Positions 17,011 to 24,895 of a stretch of 34,771 nucleotides of DNA are shown piece after piece. A program made the position numbers and the translations under genes. This DNA comes from VGWB01 sp964480945 (GTDB lineage: Bacteria > Bacteroidota > Ignavibacteria > UBA10030), in contig CAYZRX010000037.1 of NCBI GenBank assembly GCA_964480945.1, positions 1 to 34,771 of the forward strand, read 5' to 3'. The notes beneath the pieces were generated by a model, which saw only the letters and a list, made by a program, of their open reading frames with translations, was not told the origin of the DNA and did no database searches. The first letter of the stretch is position 1; every line of letters begins with the position of its first letter.

Positions 17011-19722
17011 ATGGATCACACGAAACTCAACCGGATCGTCGCCTTCATCATCTTCCTCATCACCTTCGGCAACTACCTCTACACGCTTCCTCCGACCGTC
17101 GTCTTCTGGGACGTCGGGGAGCATTGCGCCGCCTCGTACCTGGTCCAGGTGCAGCACCCTCCCGGCTCGCCGCTGCTCGTGCTGGCGATGCGAGTCGCGT
17201 CGATGATTCCCTACGCGGCCGATATCGCCGTCAGGATGCACATCGTCAATGCGATCGCCAGCTCGCTCGATGTGATGCTGCTCTACCTCATCGCGATCAG
17301 GTTTATGCTCATGTGGCGTCCCGTGCCGGCGACCCTCTTCGACCGGATCTCGCTGCACGGCTCGGCGGCGATCGGCGCCCTGGCGCTGACGTTCAGCACG
17401 ACGTTCTGGTTCAATTCCGTGGAGGTGGAAACGCGCAACACGAGCCTTCTCTTCACCGCCCTCATCATCTGGCTTGCTTTACGATGGTACGAGAGGGCCG
17501 ACGAGAAGCACAGCGATCTGTACCTCCTGATGATCGCCTTCCTCGTGGGACTGACGACGGGGGTGCACATCCACGGCCTCCTCGGATTCTTCGTCGCCAT
17601 TCTGGTTGTCTACTTCCACAGCTACAAGAAATCGCTCCGGGAGTTCCTCACCTCGATGGACGTGGTCAAGTTCGGCGTCGTTGCGTCGCTCATGTTCTTC
17701 ACCGCCTATCCCGGGATTGTGAAATGGCTTCCCTCGATGCTCGACAGCGAGGTCTTCGGCATCCACAGCTCACTCTGGATCGTGCTGGCCGTCGGGATCG
17801 TCGTGACGGCGATCTACCTCGTCTTCTATTCCATCCGGGAGCACAACCGGATCCTGAACATCGCTTCTCTCTCTTTCCTCCTCATCCTTCTCGGCTATTC
17901 GACCTACATCACGGTGTTCATTCGCGCGAACGCCGATCCGCCGATCAACGAGAACAACCCGAATACCCTCAGCCGGTTCGTCACCTACCTGGAGCGGGAG
18001 CAGTACGGTGAGACGCCTCTCATCGACCGGCGGTTTTCGAACGAGCCCGACAAGATCGAGAGCTTCAAAAAGTATTCGAGCGACCTCGACTACATGTGGC
18101 GGTACCAGATCAACCACATGTACCTCCGGTACCTCGGCTGGAATTTCATCGGCAAGGAAGGGGACTGGCAGGATGCGGGGGTCACGTTTTCTCAGCTCTA
18201 CGCGATCCCGTTCATCGTGGGGCTCTTCGGCCTCTACTTCCATTGGCGGAACGACCAGAAGATGGCGTTCATTATCGCGATCTTCTTTCTCCTGACGGGT
18301 CTGGCGCTCGCGGTTTACTTCAATATGCAGGAGCCGCAACCCCGTGAGCGCGACTACTTCTTCGTTTACTCTTTCTGGGCGTTCTGTCTCTGGATCGGCA
18401 TGGGCGTCCTTGGTTTTCTCGACATGCTGAAGGAGCGGCTCCAGGGAAGGAACCTGCAGCTGGCAAGCTACGGAGTGCTCGTCCTGGCCTTCGCGTTCAT
18501 TCCTGCCAATATGTTCCGGACGAACCTGCACCCCATGTCGCGCAAAGGTCACTATCTCGCGTGGGATTACTCCTACAATCTGCTCCAGAGCGTCGAGAAG
18601 GACGCCATCCTCGTCACGCAGGGGGACAACGACACCTTTCCGCTCTGGTATCTGCAGGACGTCGAAGGCGTCCGGCGCGACGTTCGCATCGTCAACCTGA
18701 GCCTCGCGAACACCGATTGGTACATCGAGCAGCTCAAGCACGGCACGCCGTTCGGCGCGAAGACCGTCCCGCTGAGCATCCCGGATGATCAGATCGAGGG
18801 CATTCTGCCGATCCGGTGGCAGAACCAGTGGATGCAAATCCCCGTGCCCCGCTTTGCGGAGGAGGGGAAGGAGCCGGACAGCAACGATCGCCGGAGCACC
18901 TCCATCGTCGACACCGTGAAGTGGGTCATGCCGGTCACGCTTCATATCGGCAATATCCTCGCGCTCCGCGTGCAGGACATCGTCGTGTTCGACATGATCC
19001 GCACGGCGGCTTGGCGGCGGCCGATCTATTTCGCGATCAGTGTCGCTGAGGACGGGAAGATCGGACTGCGCGACTATCTGGAGATGCGCGGGATGGCGTA
19101 CAAGCTCGTCCCAAAGCGGTTCCCGATGTTCTGGGCGGCGGTGAATGAGGATGAGACGACCAAAGACGTGATGACGGAAGTGAAGCAGCCCTCTCTCGGG
19201 CCCTCGGACGGATTTCGCTGGCGCGGCCTGCGGGATTCGACGGTCCATTTCGACGAGAACCAGCGCCGCATGATCTCGAGCTACCGGCAGCCGTTCTTCT
19301 CGCTTTCATTGTACCTGGCGTACGAGAAGAAGGACTCTGTGGAGGCGAACAAGGTGCTCGCCCGGATGGAGGAGGTCGTCCCCCGGCGGCTCCATCCCAT
19401 GGATTACCGCTTCAAGTGGGATATGGCGACGGTGTACAATCAGGTAGGGAATCAGGCGGTGTATCGCGAGTACCTTGCAGAGCTCACGCAGCAGCTGGCG
19501 CCCATGGTGCAGAGCGGTCCCACGGAGCAGCTCTCGCAGTACAATCCCTACATCATTCTCATGCAGGCGTACGAGGCGCTGGAGGAGTACGACAAGGCCC
19601 TGGAGGCCGTGGATCTCATCGGCCGCGACTACGGTTCGGCGCAGGGAATTCAGAGTTTCATCGCGGGGGCGAAGGCCGAGATCGCCGCGGCGAAGGCGAG
19701 GAAGGACACCACGAAGAAGTGA
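17011..19722 (+). CDS. DUF2723-family polytopic membrane protein, GT-C-like, with TPR-like C-terminal part
   Basis: A 903-residue integral membrane protein. The N-terminal half has about a dozen hydrophobic segments. After the first one comes FWDVGEHCAASYLVQVQHPP (Asp34, Glu37, His49), the hallmark acidic loop of the DUF2723 family. That family is thought to be a GT-C type glycosyltransferase related to TMEM260 O-mannosyltransferases, so transfer of a lipid-linked sugar to exported proteins is plausible. A soluble region from about residue 500 carries ALWYLQDVEG-like blocks, and the last 120 residues look like TPR helices (YDKALEAVDLIGRDYG). The ATG at 17011 follows ACGGAGAC. DUF2723 genes are common in Bacteroidota with T9SS. 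The specific substrate is unknown. Confidence 0.88.
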   Translation: MDHTKLNRIVAFIIFLITFGNYLYTLPPTVVFWDVGEHCAASYLVQVQHPPGSPLLVLAMRVASMIPYAADIAVRMHIVNAIASSLDVMLLYLIAIRFMLMWRPVPATLFDRISLHGSAAIGALALTFSTTFWFNSVEVETRNTSLLFTALIIWLALRWYERADEKHSDLYLLMIAFLVGLTTGVHIHGLLGFFVAILVVYFHSYKKSLREFLTSMDVVKFGVVASLMFFTAYPGIVKWLPSMLDSEVFGIHSSLWIVLAVGIVVTAIYLVFYSIREHNRILNIASLSFLLILLGYSTYITVFIRANADPPINENNPNTLSRFVTYLEREQYGETPLIDRRFSNEPDKIESFKKYSSDLDYMWRYQINHMYLRYLGWNFIGKEGDWQDAGVTFSQLYAIPFIVGLFGLYFHWRNDQKMAFIIAIFFLLTGLALAVYFNMQEPQPRERDYFFVYSFWAFCLWIGMGVLGFLDMLKERLQGRNLQLASYGVLVLAFAFIPANMFRTNLHPMSRKGHYLAWDYSYNLLQSVEKDAILVTQGDNDTFPLWYLQDVEGVRRDVRIVNLSLANTDWYIEQLKHGTPFGAKTVPLSIPDDQIEGILPIRWQNQWMQIPVPRFAEEGKEPDSNDRRSTSIVDTVKWVMPVTLHIGNILALRVQDIVVFDMIRTAAWRRPIYFAISVAEDGKIGLRDYLEMRGMAYKLVPKRFPMFWAAVNEDETTKDVMTEVKQPSLGPSDGFRWRGLRDSTVHFDENQRRMISSYRQPFFSLSLYLAYEKKDSVEANKVLARMEEVVPRRLHPMDYRFKWDMATVYNQVGNQAVYREYLAELTQQLAPMVQSGPTEQLSQYNPYIILMQAYEALEEYDKALEAVDLIGRDYGSAQGIQSFIAGAKAEIAAAKARKDTTKK

Positions 19723-19744
19723 CCCTCACCCTCGAAAATGAGCC

Positions 19745-19763
19745 CCTCCCCTACTAGGGGAGG
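19745..19763. repeat. G/C-rich palindrome 3' of the DUF2723 gene
   Basis: CCTCCCCTA and TAGGGGAGG form a perfect 9-bp stem around a single C, 22 bases past the stop codon. It belongs with the hairpins at 16817-16837 and 26914-26933 by composition. It may act in 3'-end formation, but there is no U-tract. Confidence 0.6.
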
Positions 19764-19852
19764 TACGCCTGTCCGCCATTCTCTCTGGCGGAGTGGGGTC
19801 TCCAAAGGGATGATCCTCTCGATGACGCCTCACCGCTGCCACAGTGCACGGC

Positions 19853-19904
19853 AGATGACCGTCTCCTAATCCGCGGCATAGACCTCGCGAGGTGACGGTC
19901 ATCT
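19853..19904. repeat. Family A 52-bp palindromic element, copy 1
   Basis: AGATGACCGTC (19853-19863) and GACGGTCATCT (19894-19904) are perfect 11-bp inverted ends. Inside, near the right arm, lies the palindrome CCTCGCGAGG. Two more copies of exactly 52 bp occur at 23012-23063 and 23211-23262. Similarity with copy 2 extends about 23 bases further left (CCTCACC...CCAC...CAC). Confidence 0.85.
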
Positions 19905-19952
19905 ACTTGTCGGGACGGAGTGGAGAACTTACTCGAGCCGTGCACACCCCTC

Positions 19953-19967
19953 TCAGCCATAGGCTGA
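19953..19967. repeat. Family D half element (single palindrome)
   Basis: TCAGCCATAGGCTGA is identical to the first palindrome of family D copy 1 in reverse orientation. The second hairpin of the family is degraded here (TGTCCGCC without its partner arm). The preceding ACACCCCTC is shared with copy 3 near 26784. Confidence 0.65.
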
Positions 19968-20252
19968 CCTGTCCGCCGCGCTGTTTGGCTGATGCACCTT
20001 CAGCTCAATCTCTCCGTTGATTCCTCGAACCAGACGACTTCTGCTCCTCTGGTTTCCCATTTCTGAAAACCCAACGTGGGTCCGTCCTCCGAACATTCCG
20101 CATCAGCAGCGAAATGCAGGTATGCTAGTCTAGGGGTGGTTGTCCACCGTTCGCAACCGCTCGGATGATTCAGCCTCGCCGAGTCGGTTACGTTGCAGGC
20201 CTCGCCCCGGAGCAAATCACGGTAATACGGAGCACTACAGGGAGAACCAACC

Positions 20253-20750
20253 ATGCTGGAAATCGTCTTGCTTATCGTCGGCATCTTCAAGGCTTTTCAG
20301 AGGCCAAAGCTCAAGCGCTTGAAGGCAGAGAATTTCCCCACTGTCGACCCGCAGAAGTTCACCACGTGGCATGATGCGCAGATCGCAGCCACCGATGTTT
20401 TCCTCGGCGTTACGTGGGGCGCCTTGTTCATCAAGCTTCTCCTTCTTCTTACCCTTTCAGGAACTCGATATTCAGCAGAGACCGGTATCGGGATTACGGT
20501 CGCTATTCTCGTCCTCTGGGTTATCGGGCTTCTGATTGCCGCAGGCTTCTCGAGCAAGGCCAAGAAACTTCGGAATGAAGTCGGTATCGTATGGCCGGCG
20601 GCAGGGCCTCAGACGCAGGCTCAGTCCATGCAGACCCGCCAGTTCACGACGACGCCCCCGGTCGCCTCGCGGACGAAAATGCTGCGGCTGTTGTTCATCC
20701 TGATCGGCATTGTCCTTCTCTTCATCATTGGACTCTTGTTGAAGGGATAA
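20253..20750 (+). CDS. Small polytopic membrane protein of unknown function
   Basis: I do not recognise this 165-residue protein. It has about four hydrophobic segments: residues 1-15, roughly 48-68, 77-99 and 141-163. There is a basic loop after the first (QRPKLKRLKAENFP) and a Gln/Thr/Pro-rich linker at about 115-138. The ATG follows GGGAGAACC, a good ribosome site, and codon use resembles its neighbours. It stands alone between repeat-rich DNA and the T9SS gene 120 bases downstream. It is likely an inner-membrane protein, and no catalytic motif is visible. Confidence 0.75.
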   Translation: MLEIVLLIVGIFKAFQRPKLKRLKAENFPTVDPQKFTTWHDAQIAATDVFLGVTWGALFIKLLLLLTLSGTRYSAETGIGITVAILVLWVIGLLIAAGFSSKAKKLRNEVGIVWPAAGPQTQAQSMQTRQFTTTPPVASRTKMLRLLFILIGIVLLFIIGLLLKG

Positions 20751-20872
20751 AGCCCGTCTATACTGACACAAGCCGTGATGCCTGCAACGCCTCTCCGCAT
20801 GCACCGTGCGGGAGAAGTGCCCGGCAGCAGCTCACAAGTCACTCGGAACCGTTCTCGAGGGGGTCAACCGAT

Positions 20873-22942
20873 ATGAAACGATTGCTTTGTCTTCTAATTC
20901 CTTGCGGCCTGCTGGTGGTCACGCCGCGTCCGCTCTACACACAGTGGATACAGACGAGCGGTCCACATGGAGGAATCGTGACCTCCTTCGCGGCCTCGAG
21001 CACCCATTTGTTCGCGGGGACTCTCGACGGCGGGGTCTATCTCTCCACCGACAACGGCCTCAGCTGGGCGAAGAGCGGCCTGGCAGAACCGGTCTCTTCA
21101 CTCGCGTTCAGCGGCTCCACGGTTTTCGCGGGGACCGACGGTGGAGATGTCTATCGGTCCACGGACAACGGAGCTGCGTGGGTCAAGACAACCGTGACGA
21201 CTGTGAACGTGACAGCGCTTACCGCCAATGGGTCGTATCTTTTCGCCGGCGCGGAGAGCGGTTTAGTGTACCGTTCCGCCGACAACGGAGCGAGCTGGTC
21301 GACGGCCAGCACCGGCCTGATGGGTCTGAGCATCAGTGCGCTGGCGGCTGCGGGTTCGAACATCTTTGCCGCTACGGATGGTGCCGGGGTGTTTCGCTCA
21401 ACCGACAACGGCGCACTCTGGACTTCGGCGAATGCAGGGTTGCTGATGACGTTCGTGAAGGCGCTGGCCGCGAGCGGCTCCGATCTCTTCGCTGCGACGT
21501 TCGGGGGCGGGGTCTATCGCTCCTCGGATGGCGGCACGAGTTGGAGCGCGACCAACACAGGGTTGACGGACATGTTTGGGCAGGCGCTTGCCGTCAACGG
21601 ATCGAATGTCTTTGTAGGAACGCTCACCTCCGGCGTCTTCCGTTCCACCAACAATGGGGCAAGCTGGGCGAGTGTGAGCTCGGGCTTGACGTTCCCGTCG
21701 ATCTCCGCGCTGGGTGCCAGCGGCACCAATGTGCTGGCAGGGACGCTCGCTGCCGGAGTTTTCGTTTCCTCAGACAATGGCGCCAGCTGGGGAAGCACGG
21801 GATTCCCGAGCTCGTTCATTACTGCGTTCACTTTCAGCGGCTCGACCGTCTTCGCCGGGGGGATCGGTGGAGTGTTTCGCACAACCGACGGAGGTGCGCG
21901 GTGGACGAACGTCGGCCTGCCGTTTCTCACCGTGATCGGTTTTGCAACAAGCACCCCCGCCGGCGGGGGAGCTGCAAACATCTTCGCGGCGACTCAGACC
22001 GGCCTCTACGCCTCTGCTGACGGAGGCGAAAGCTGGCCCGAAGTCACGAGCGCGGTGAGGGGGGCCTCACTGCTTTCGATTGCCGCAAGCGGCTCGAACC
22101 TCGCTGCAGGATCGTATAACGGAGTCATTTACCACTCGACAGACGGGGGGACGTCCTGGTGGGTAGCGGACTCGGGCGCGGGGAGCCGGAAGGTGACGTC
22201 GATTGTCGCCGGCGCGTCAGCGTTCTTTGCCGGTACGGAGAATGGCGTCTACGTCTCTACTAATGGAGGGGGAAGCTGGAACGCGAGGATCGGTTACGGC
22301 CTGACGAACACCAATGTGAGCGCGCTCGCTGTCAGCGGCTCCCGTTTGTATGCAGGAACGGAGGGAGGGGTCTTCGCCACTACGGACAACGGTACCCACT
22401 GGGCGGAGGTCAATACCGGCCTTACGAGCACCAACGTTACGGCCCTAGCGCTTTACGGGTCGAATCTCTTCGTAGGCACGATGGACGGAGACCTCTTCGT
22501 CACCACGGACAACGGTGCTAGCTGGAGCCTGGTGAGCTCCGGCTTGCCGGGCAATCCGATCTACTCACTCGGCGTCGGAGGCACCGATCTCTTCGCGGGG
22601 ATTGCGGGGACCGGTGTGTGGCGCCGCCCTTTTTCGGAGGTCGTTTCCGTCACGCGCGATCTTGATGCCGGGGTGCCTCGGGACTTTTACCTCGCGCAGA
22701 ACTACCCCAATCCGTTCAATCCGGTAACGAGGATAGAGTTCAGAATCGCCAGTCGGGAGTTCGTGACGCTCAAGGTCTTCGACCCGCTCGGAAGGGAGGT
22801 GGCTGTTCTGGTTAACGAAGAGAAGAGTTCCGGCGTGCACGCAGTAACGTTGGATGCATCGAAGATGCCGAGCGGCATGTACTTGTGCCGGTTCCAGGCA
22901 GGCGCCTTCGCTGAGACGAGGAAGATGCTCCTGGTGAAGTAG
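20873..22942 (+). CDS. T9SS-exported beta-propeller protein with BNR/sortilin-like repeats
   Basis: The start is the ATG at 20873, with GAGGGGG at 20857-20863. The upstream open frame runs through the previous gene. The 689-residue product has a signal peptide ending near TPRPLYTQ. It then carries 13 repeats of about 40 residues, each with an 'STDNGxSW'-type Asp-box (for example STDNGLSW, SADNGASW, TTDNGTHW), which build one or two beta-propellers. The C terminus is a type IX sorting domain: YPNPFNP at residues 611-617, then FDPLGREVAVLVNE, GVHAVTLDASKMPSGMYLCR and a final KMLLVK. The protein should be exported by T9SS and attached to or released from the surface. The repeats suggest protein or glycan binding, and no enzymatic residues are evident. 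Confidence 0.93.
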   Translation: MKRLLCLLIPCGLLVVTPRPLYTQWIQTSGPHGGIVTSFAASSTHLFAGTLDGGVYLSTDNGLSWAKSGLAEPVSSLAFSGSTVFAGTDGGDVYRSTDNGAAWVKTTVTTVNVTALTANGSYLFAGAESGLVYRSADNGASWSTASTGLMGLSISALAAAGSNIFAATDGAGVFRSTDNGALWTSANAGLLMTFVKALAASGSDLFAATFGGGVYRSSDGGTSWSATNTGLTDMFGQALAVNGSNVFVGTLTSGVFRSTNNGASWASVSSGLTFPSISALGASGTNVLAGTLAAGVFVSSDNGASWGSTGFPSSFITAFTFSGSTVFAGGIGGVFRTTDGGARWTNVGLPFLTVIGFATSTPAGGGAANIFAATQTGLYASADGGESWPEVTSAVRGASLLSIAASGSNLAAGSYNGVIYHSTDGGTSWWVADSGAGSRKVTSIVAGASAFFAGTENGVYVSTNGGGSWNARIGYGLTNTNVSALAVSGSRLYAGTEGGVFATTDNGTHWAEVNTGLTSTNVTALALYGSNLFVGTMDGDLFVTTDNGASWSLVSSGLPGNPIYSLGVGGTDLFAGIAGTGVWRRPFSEVVSVTRDLDAGVPRDFYLAQNYPNPFNPVTRIEFRIASREFVTLKVFDPLGREVAVLVNEEKSSGVHAVTLDASKMPSGMYLCRFQAGAFAETRKMLLVK

Positions 22943-22970
22943 AAACCGAGCCTCCACTGGTGGGTTGATC

Positions 22971-22988
22971 GGATTCCCTTGGGAATCC
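22971..22988. repeat. Palindrome 3' of the T9SS gene
   Basis: GGATTCCC TT GGGAATCC lies 28 bases past the stop codon. The symmetric stem could form a 7-bp hairpin with a 4-base loop. No U-tract follows. Confidence 0.5.
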
Positions 22989-23011
22989 TCACCCCCGCCA
23001 CGGAGCACAGC

Positions 23012-23063
23012 AGATGACCGTTTCCTAACCCGCGCTGGAGCCCTCGCGAGGTGACGGTCATCT
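23012..23063. repeat. Family A 52-bp palindromic element, copy 2
   Basis: AGATGACCGTT at the left end and GACGGTCATCT at the right end give 10 of 11 paired positions. The inner palindrome CCTCGCGAGG matches copy 1. The length is again exactly 52 bp. The left flank CCTCACCCCCGCCACGGAGCAC resembles the flank of copy 1. Confidence 0.85.
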
Positions 23064-23082
23064 ACAAATGAAAGCATCTCGC

Positions 23083-23185
23083 AAAGTCGCAAAGCACGCC
23101 AAGGGCATATGCATAATGATTTGTAGGGTATTCGCTTCGCGCCTTTGCGTCTCACGAAGTGATCCCTTCGGGATTTGCGTGAGAC
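23083..23185. repeat. GCAAAG-type inverted repeat with terminal cruciform
   Basis: The left arm around 23083-23104 (AGTCGCAAAGCACGCCAAG) and the right arm around 23135-23156 (CGCGCCTTTGCGTCT) are imperfect inverted copies. The right arm continues into a second structure: GTCTCACG (23149-23156) with CGTGAGAC (23178-23185), enclosing ATCCC/GGGAT (23162-23166/23170-23174). A shorter related phrase, GACGCAAAGAACGCGAAAG, is at 27061. Confidence 0.5.
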
Positions 23186-23210
23186 TCGCTGAGCGGCTCT
23201 CTAGCAGTGC

Positions 23211-23262
23211 AGATGACCGTCTCCTGGTCCGCGACAAAGCCTGCGCAGGGTGACGGTCATCT
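23211..23262. repeat. Family A 52-bp palindromic element, copy 3
   Basis: AGATGACCGTC and GACGGTCATCT are again perfect ends at exactly 52 bp. The inner palindrome is CCTGCGCAGG: the central CGCG of copies 1 and 2 is replaced by GCGC, so sequence changed while symmetry was kept. The copy lies 147 bases from copy 2 in the same orientation. Confidence 0.85.
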
Positions 23263-23542
23263 ATTTAGGATAGGGGGTTCCCAGAGCGCTTTCTCGGCCT
23301 CTTGGCGGTTCCAATCCGCAAAAACCGCACAAAAAGGACACATCGCGCCCAGTCATCCATCTCAAACCATCGCCAAACCCCTCCACCTGCCGCTCCAGAC
23401 GCTGCGACCCGTTCGGTCCGGGTTTGGATACCCCTCAGCCGGATTCGGTCCGCCACAGGCTTCAGAAACGTGCGTTTTTCTGGCTACAATGTGCACTTTT
23501 GGGAATTCTCCTCTCTTTTTGCTTTCTACTTAGGTGCTCATA

Positions 23543-23647
23543 ACTGCTTTCTTCCTACTGCTTTCTTCCTACTGCTTACTTCTTACTGTTTACTCCTTAC
23601 TGCTTACAGCCTACTGCCTTCTGCTTAGTGCCTACTTCCTTCTACTT
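23543..23647. repeat. Degenerate 7-bp tandem repeat array (about 15 units)
   Basis: Fifteen consecutive heptamers fit the pattern (A/T)CT(G/T)C(T/C)T: ACTGCTT, TCTTCCT, ACTGCTT, TCTTCCT, ACTGCTT, ACTTCTT, ACTGTTT, ACTCCTT and so on. Looser units continue on both sides to about 23515 and 23665. The pyrimidine strand is the plus strand. Because 7 is not a multiple of 3, the array reads as a Leu/Tyr/Ser-rich hydrophobic frame that should not be annotated as a protein. Confidence 0.85.
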
Positions 23648-24264
23648 GCCACTTCTTCACTTACTACTTCCTGGCTGTTCCTTCTCACCTCTCCAGTCTA
23701 CCTTCTCAATTTCTCATTCCATCCAAGAAAATACCGAGTCACCGGTGTTGCGCTTATTCCCGTGAACCCGTGGCATCTGCTTCGGTGGATGGACATCCGA
23801 AGGGGAGATGCGAGTCGATCTTGACGACCGGGCCTCGGCTCGGATTCTCACCTGGTTGATTTTTTCACAAACTCGTGTAAATTCACGTGCAGCACCGTGG
23901 CCGCTTGGGATTTCCGGGTGGCCAAGCAAACCACAAGAGTACCTACCAAAATCCAGGAGAGATCTAGTTGAGGGGATAGACCTCTGGATTTGTGCGGCGC
24001 GAACAAGGGGCTCTTACCTTTTTACGGCGTGCGAGGCGCACGTCTTTCCAGCTTCGGCAGAACCATAAACGAGACGTTGTGGCTCTCGTTAACTCCCATC
24101 GGCTGAGACCTTCAAACGGCAGTTTGACGATCAGAGTGCGTTGCGACAGAAACATCCAGCCGCGAAGGTCTTTGTCGCAGATGACAGAGAGTGACAACAG
24201 GTTGTAGATTGACAAAGGGGGAATTCACCAGGTACAACAAGAGATCATCGAAAGGAGGTTGAAT

Positions 24265-24891
24265 ATGGTTATCCTAAGTCGGCGTAAGATCCTGGGTCTG
24301 ATGATGGGCGCTGCTGCCGTGCTCACGTTGATCCCCGGGTGTTCCGCGCTGCGACGCCTCTTCGGCATCTCGCCCAAGGCGACTGACGAATGGAGAAGCA
24401 AAGCAAAAGAATTCTGGACCGCAAGAGTTCAGAAGCGTAAGGCGCAAAGAGCTGTAGACCGCAGAGAAGGTAAACGCCCAGACGTGAACACCCCATACCC
24501 TTACTTGGCATTTGACATCAGTGAAAGCTCCCGGGGTTATCTCATGGAACAATTCAGGCAGATCCCTCTCGGCGAGTGGGCGGACGTGTATGTCGGCGTA
24601 AGAAACCAGGGGAATGGGGCTTCGTCAACATGCTACGTAGAGATGTTTGAGGGACCTCTCGTCCCTTTTCATGTCAAATATTCTGACATGCGCCTCGTGA
24701 GCCGATTAATGACTTCGGTTCTGCCCGGGCAGGACAAGGAGGTAGTGATGCGGTGGCAGGCGACGCGGGCGACAAACGGTTCCGTGGTTGTGCGGTGCTA
24801 TGATCCGGTTCTGGATCCCGGCGCGGCTGCCTATGAACAATACTTCCGACAGAGCGGTGGTTTCAGTTGGCAACAATGGTTTGGAGGATAA
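24265..24891 (+). CDS. Tat-type lipoprotein of unknown function
   Basis: The ATG at 24265 sits 6 bases after AAAGGAGG, an ideal ribosome site. The 208-residue product begins MVILSRRKIL, a twin-arginine motif (Arg6-Arg7), followed by a hydrophobic core and the lipobox IPGC (Cys26). It is therefore probably a folded protein exported by Tat and then lipidated. A basic helical linker (residues 40-72) leads to a domain of about 115 residues with a beta-strand pattern such as EWADVYVGVRNQGNGASSTC, resembling a CARDB-like immunoglobulin fold. The stop is 4 bases before the next start, so it pairs with the phospholipase C-like gene. I cannot name a family. Confidence 0.82.
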   Translation: MVILSRRKILGLMMGAAAVLTLIPGCSALRRLFGISPKATDEWRSKAKEFWTARVQKRKAQRAVDRREGKRPDVNTPYPYLAFDISESSRGYLMEQFRQIPLGEWADVYVGVRNQGNGASSTCYVEMFEGPLVPFHVKYSDMRLVSRLMTSVLPGQDKEVVMRWQATRATNGSVVVRCYDPVLDPGAAAYEQYFRQSGGFSWQQWFGG

Positions 24892-24895
24892 TACT

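Larger units (their letters stand above)
19723..20252. other. Repeat-rich intergenic region between the DUF2723 and small membrane protein genes
   Basis: No gene is supported. The stretch is packed with inverted repeats: a 19-bp C-run/G-run palindrome (19745-19763), a TCCGCC/GGCGGA hairpin (19772-19792), family A copy 1 (19853-19904) and a TCAGCCATAGGCTGA palindrome shared with family D (19953-19967). The last 200 bases are unstructured to my eye and should contain the promoter of the next gene. Confidence 0.6.
22943..24264. other. Long non-coding region with palindromic elements and a heptamer array
   Basis: These 1320 bases hold no gene I can support. In order they contain a GGATTCCC/GGGAATCC hairpin (22971-22988), family A copy 2 (23012-23063), a GCAAAG-type inverted repeat with a cruciform (23083-23185), family A copy 3 (23211-23262) and a 7-bp tandem repeat array (about 23543-23647). 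A CGTGCG/CGCACG hairpin follows at 24028-24042. A weak promoter candidate, TTG (23856) with TAAATTCA (23878) at 19-base spacing, may serve the gene at 24265. The hydrophobic open frame over the array is an artefact of the repeat. Confidence 0.6.

Noticed and set aside
17770..19248. 492-codon open frame on the minus strand
   Set aside because: It is an antisense shadow of the DUF2723 gene, and its composition is unlike any protein family.
20806..22020. 404-codon open frame on the plus strand
   Set aside because: It is a shifted-frame shadow of the propeller repeats, Arg-rich and without motifs.
23012..23262. CRISPR array from the paired family A copies
   Set aside because: Only two copies are close together, they are 52 bp palindromes with a 147-bp gap, and no cas genes are present.
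23534..23824. Hydrophobic open frame rich in Leu, Tyr and Ser
   Set aside because: It is produced by the out-of-phase 7-bp tandem repeat. It has no ribosome site and ordinary sequence after the array.
23808..24068. 86-codon frame between the heptamer array and the Tat lipoprotein
   Set aside because: It has no ribosome site, atypical composition and no recognisable domain. It overlaps hairpins and is probably non-coding.
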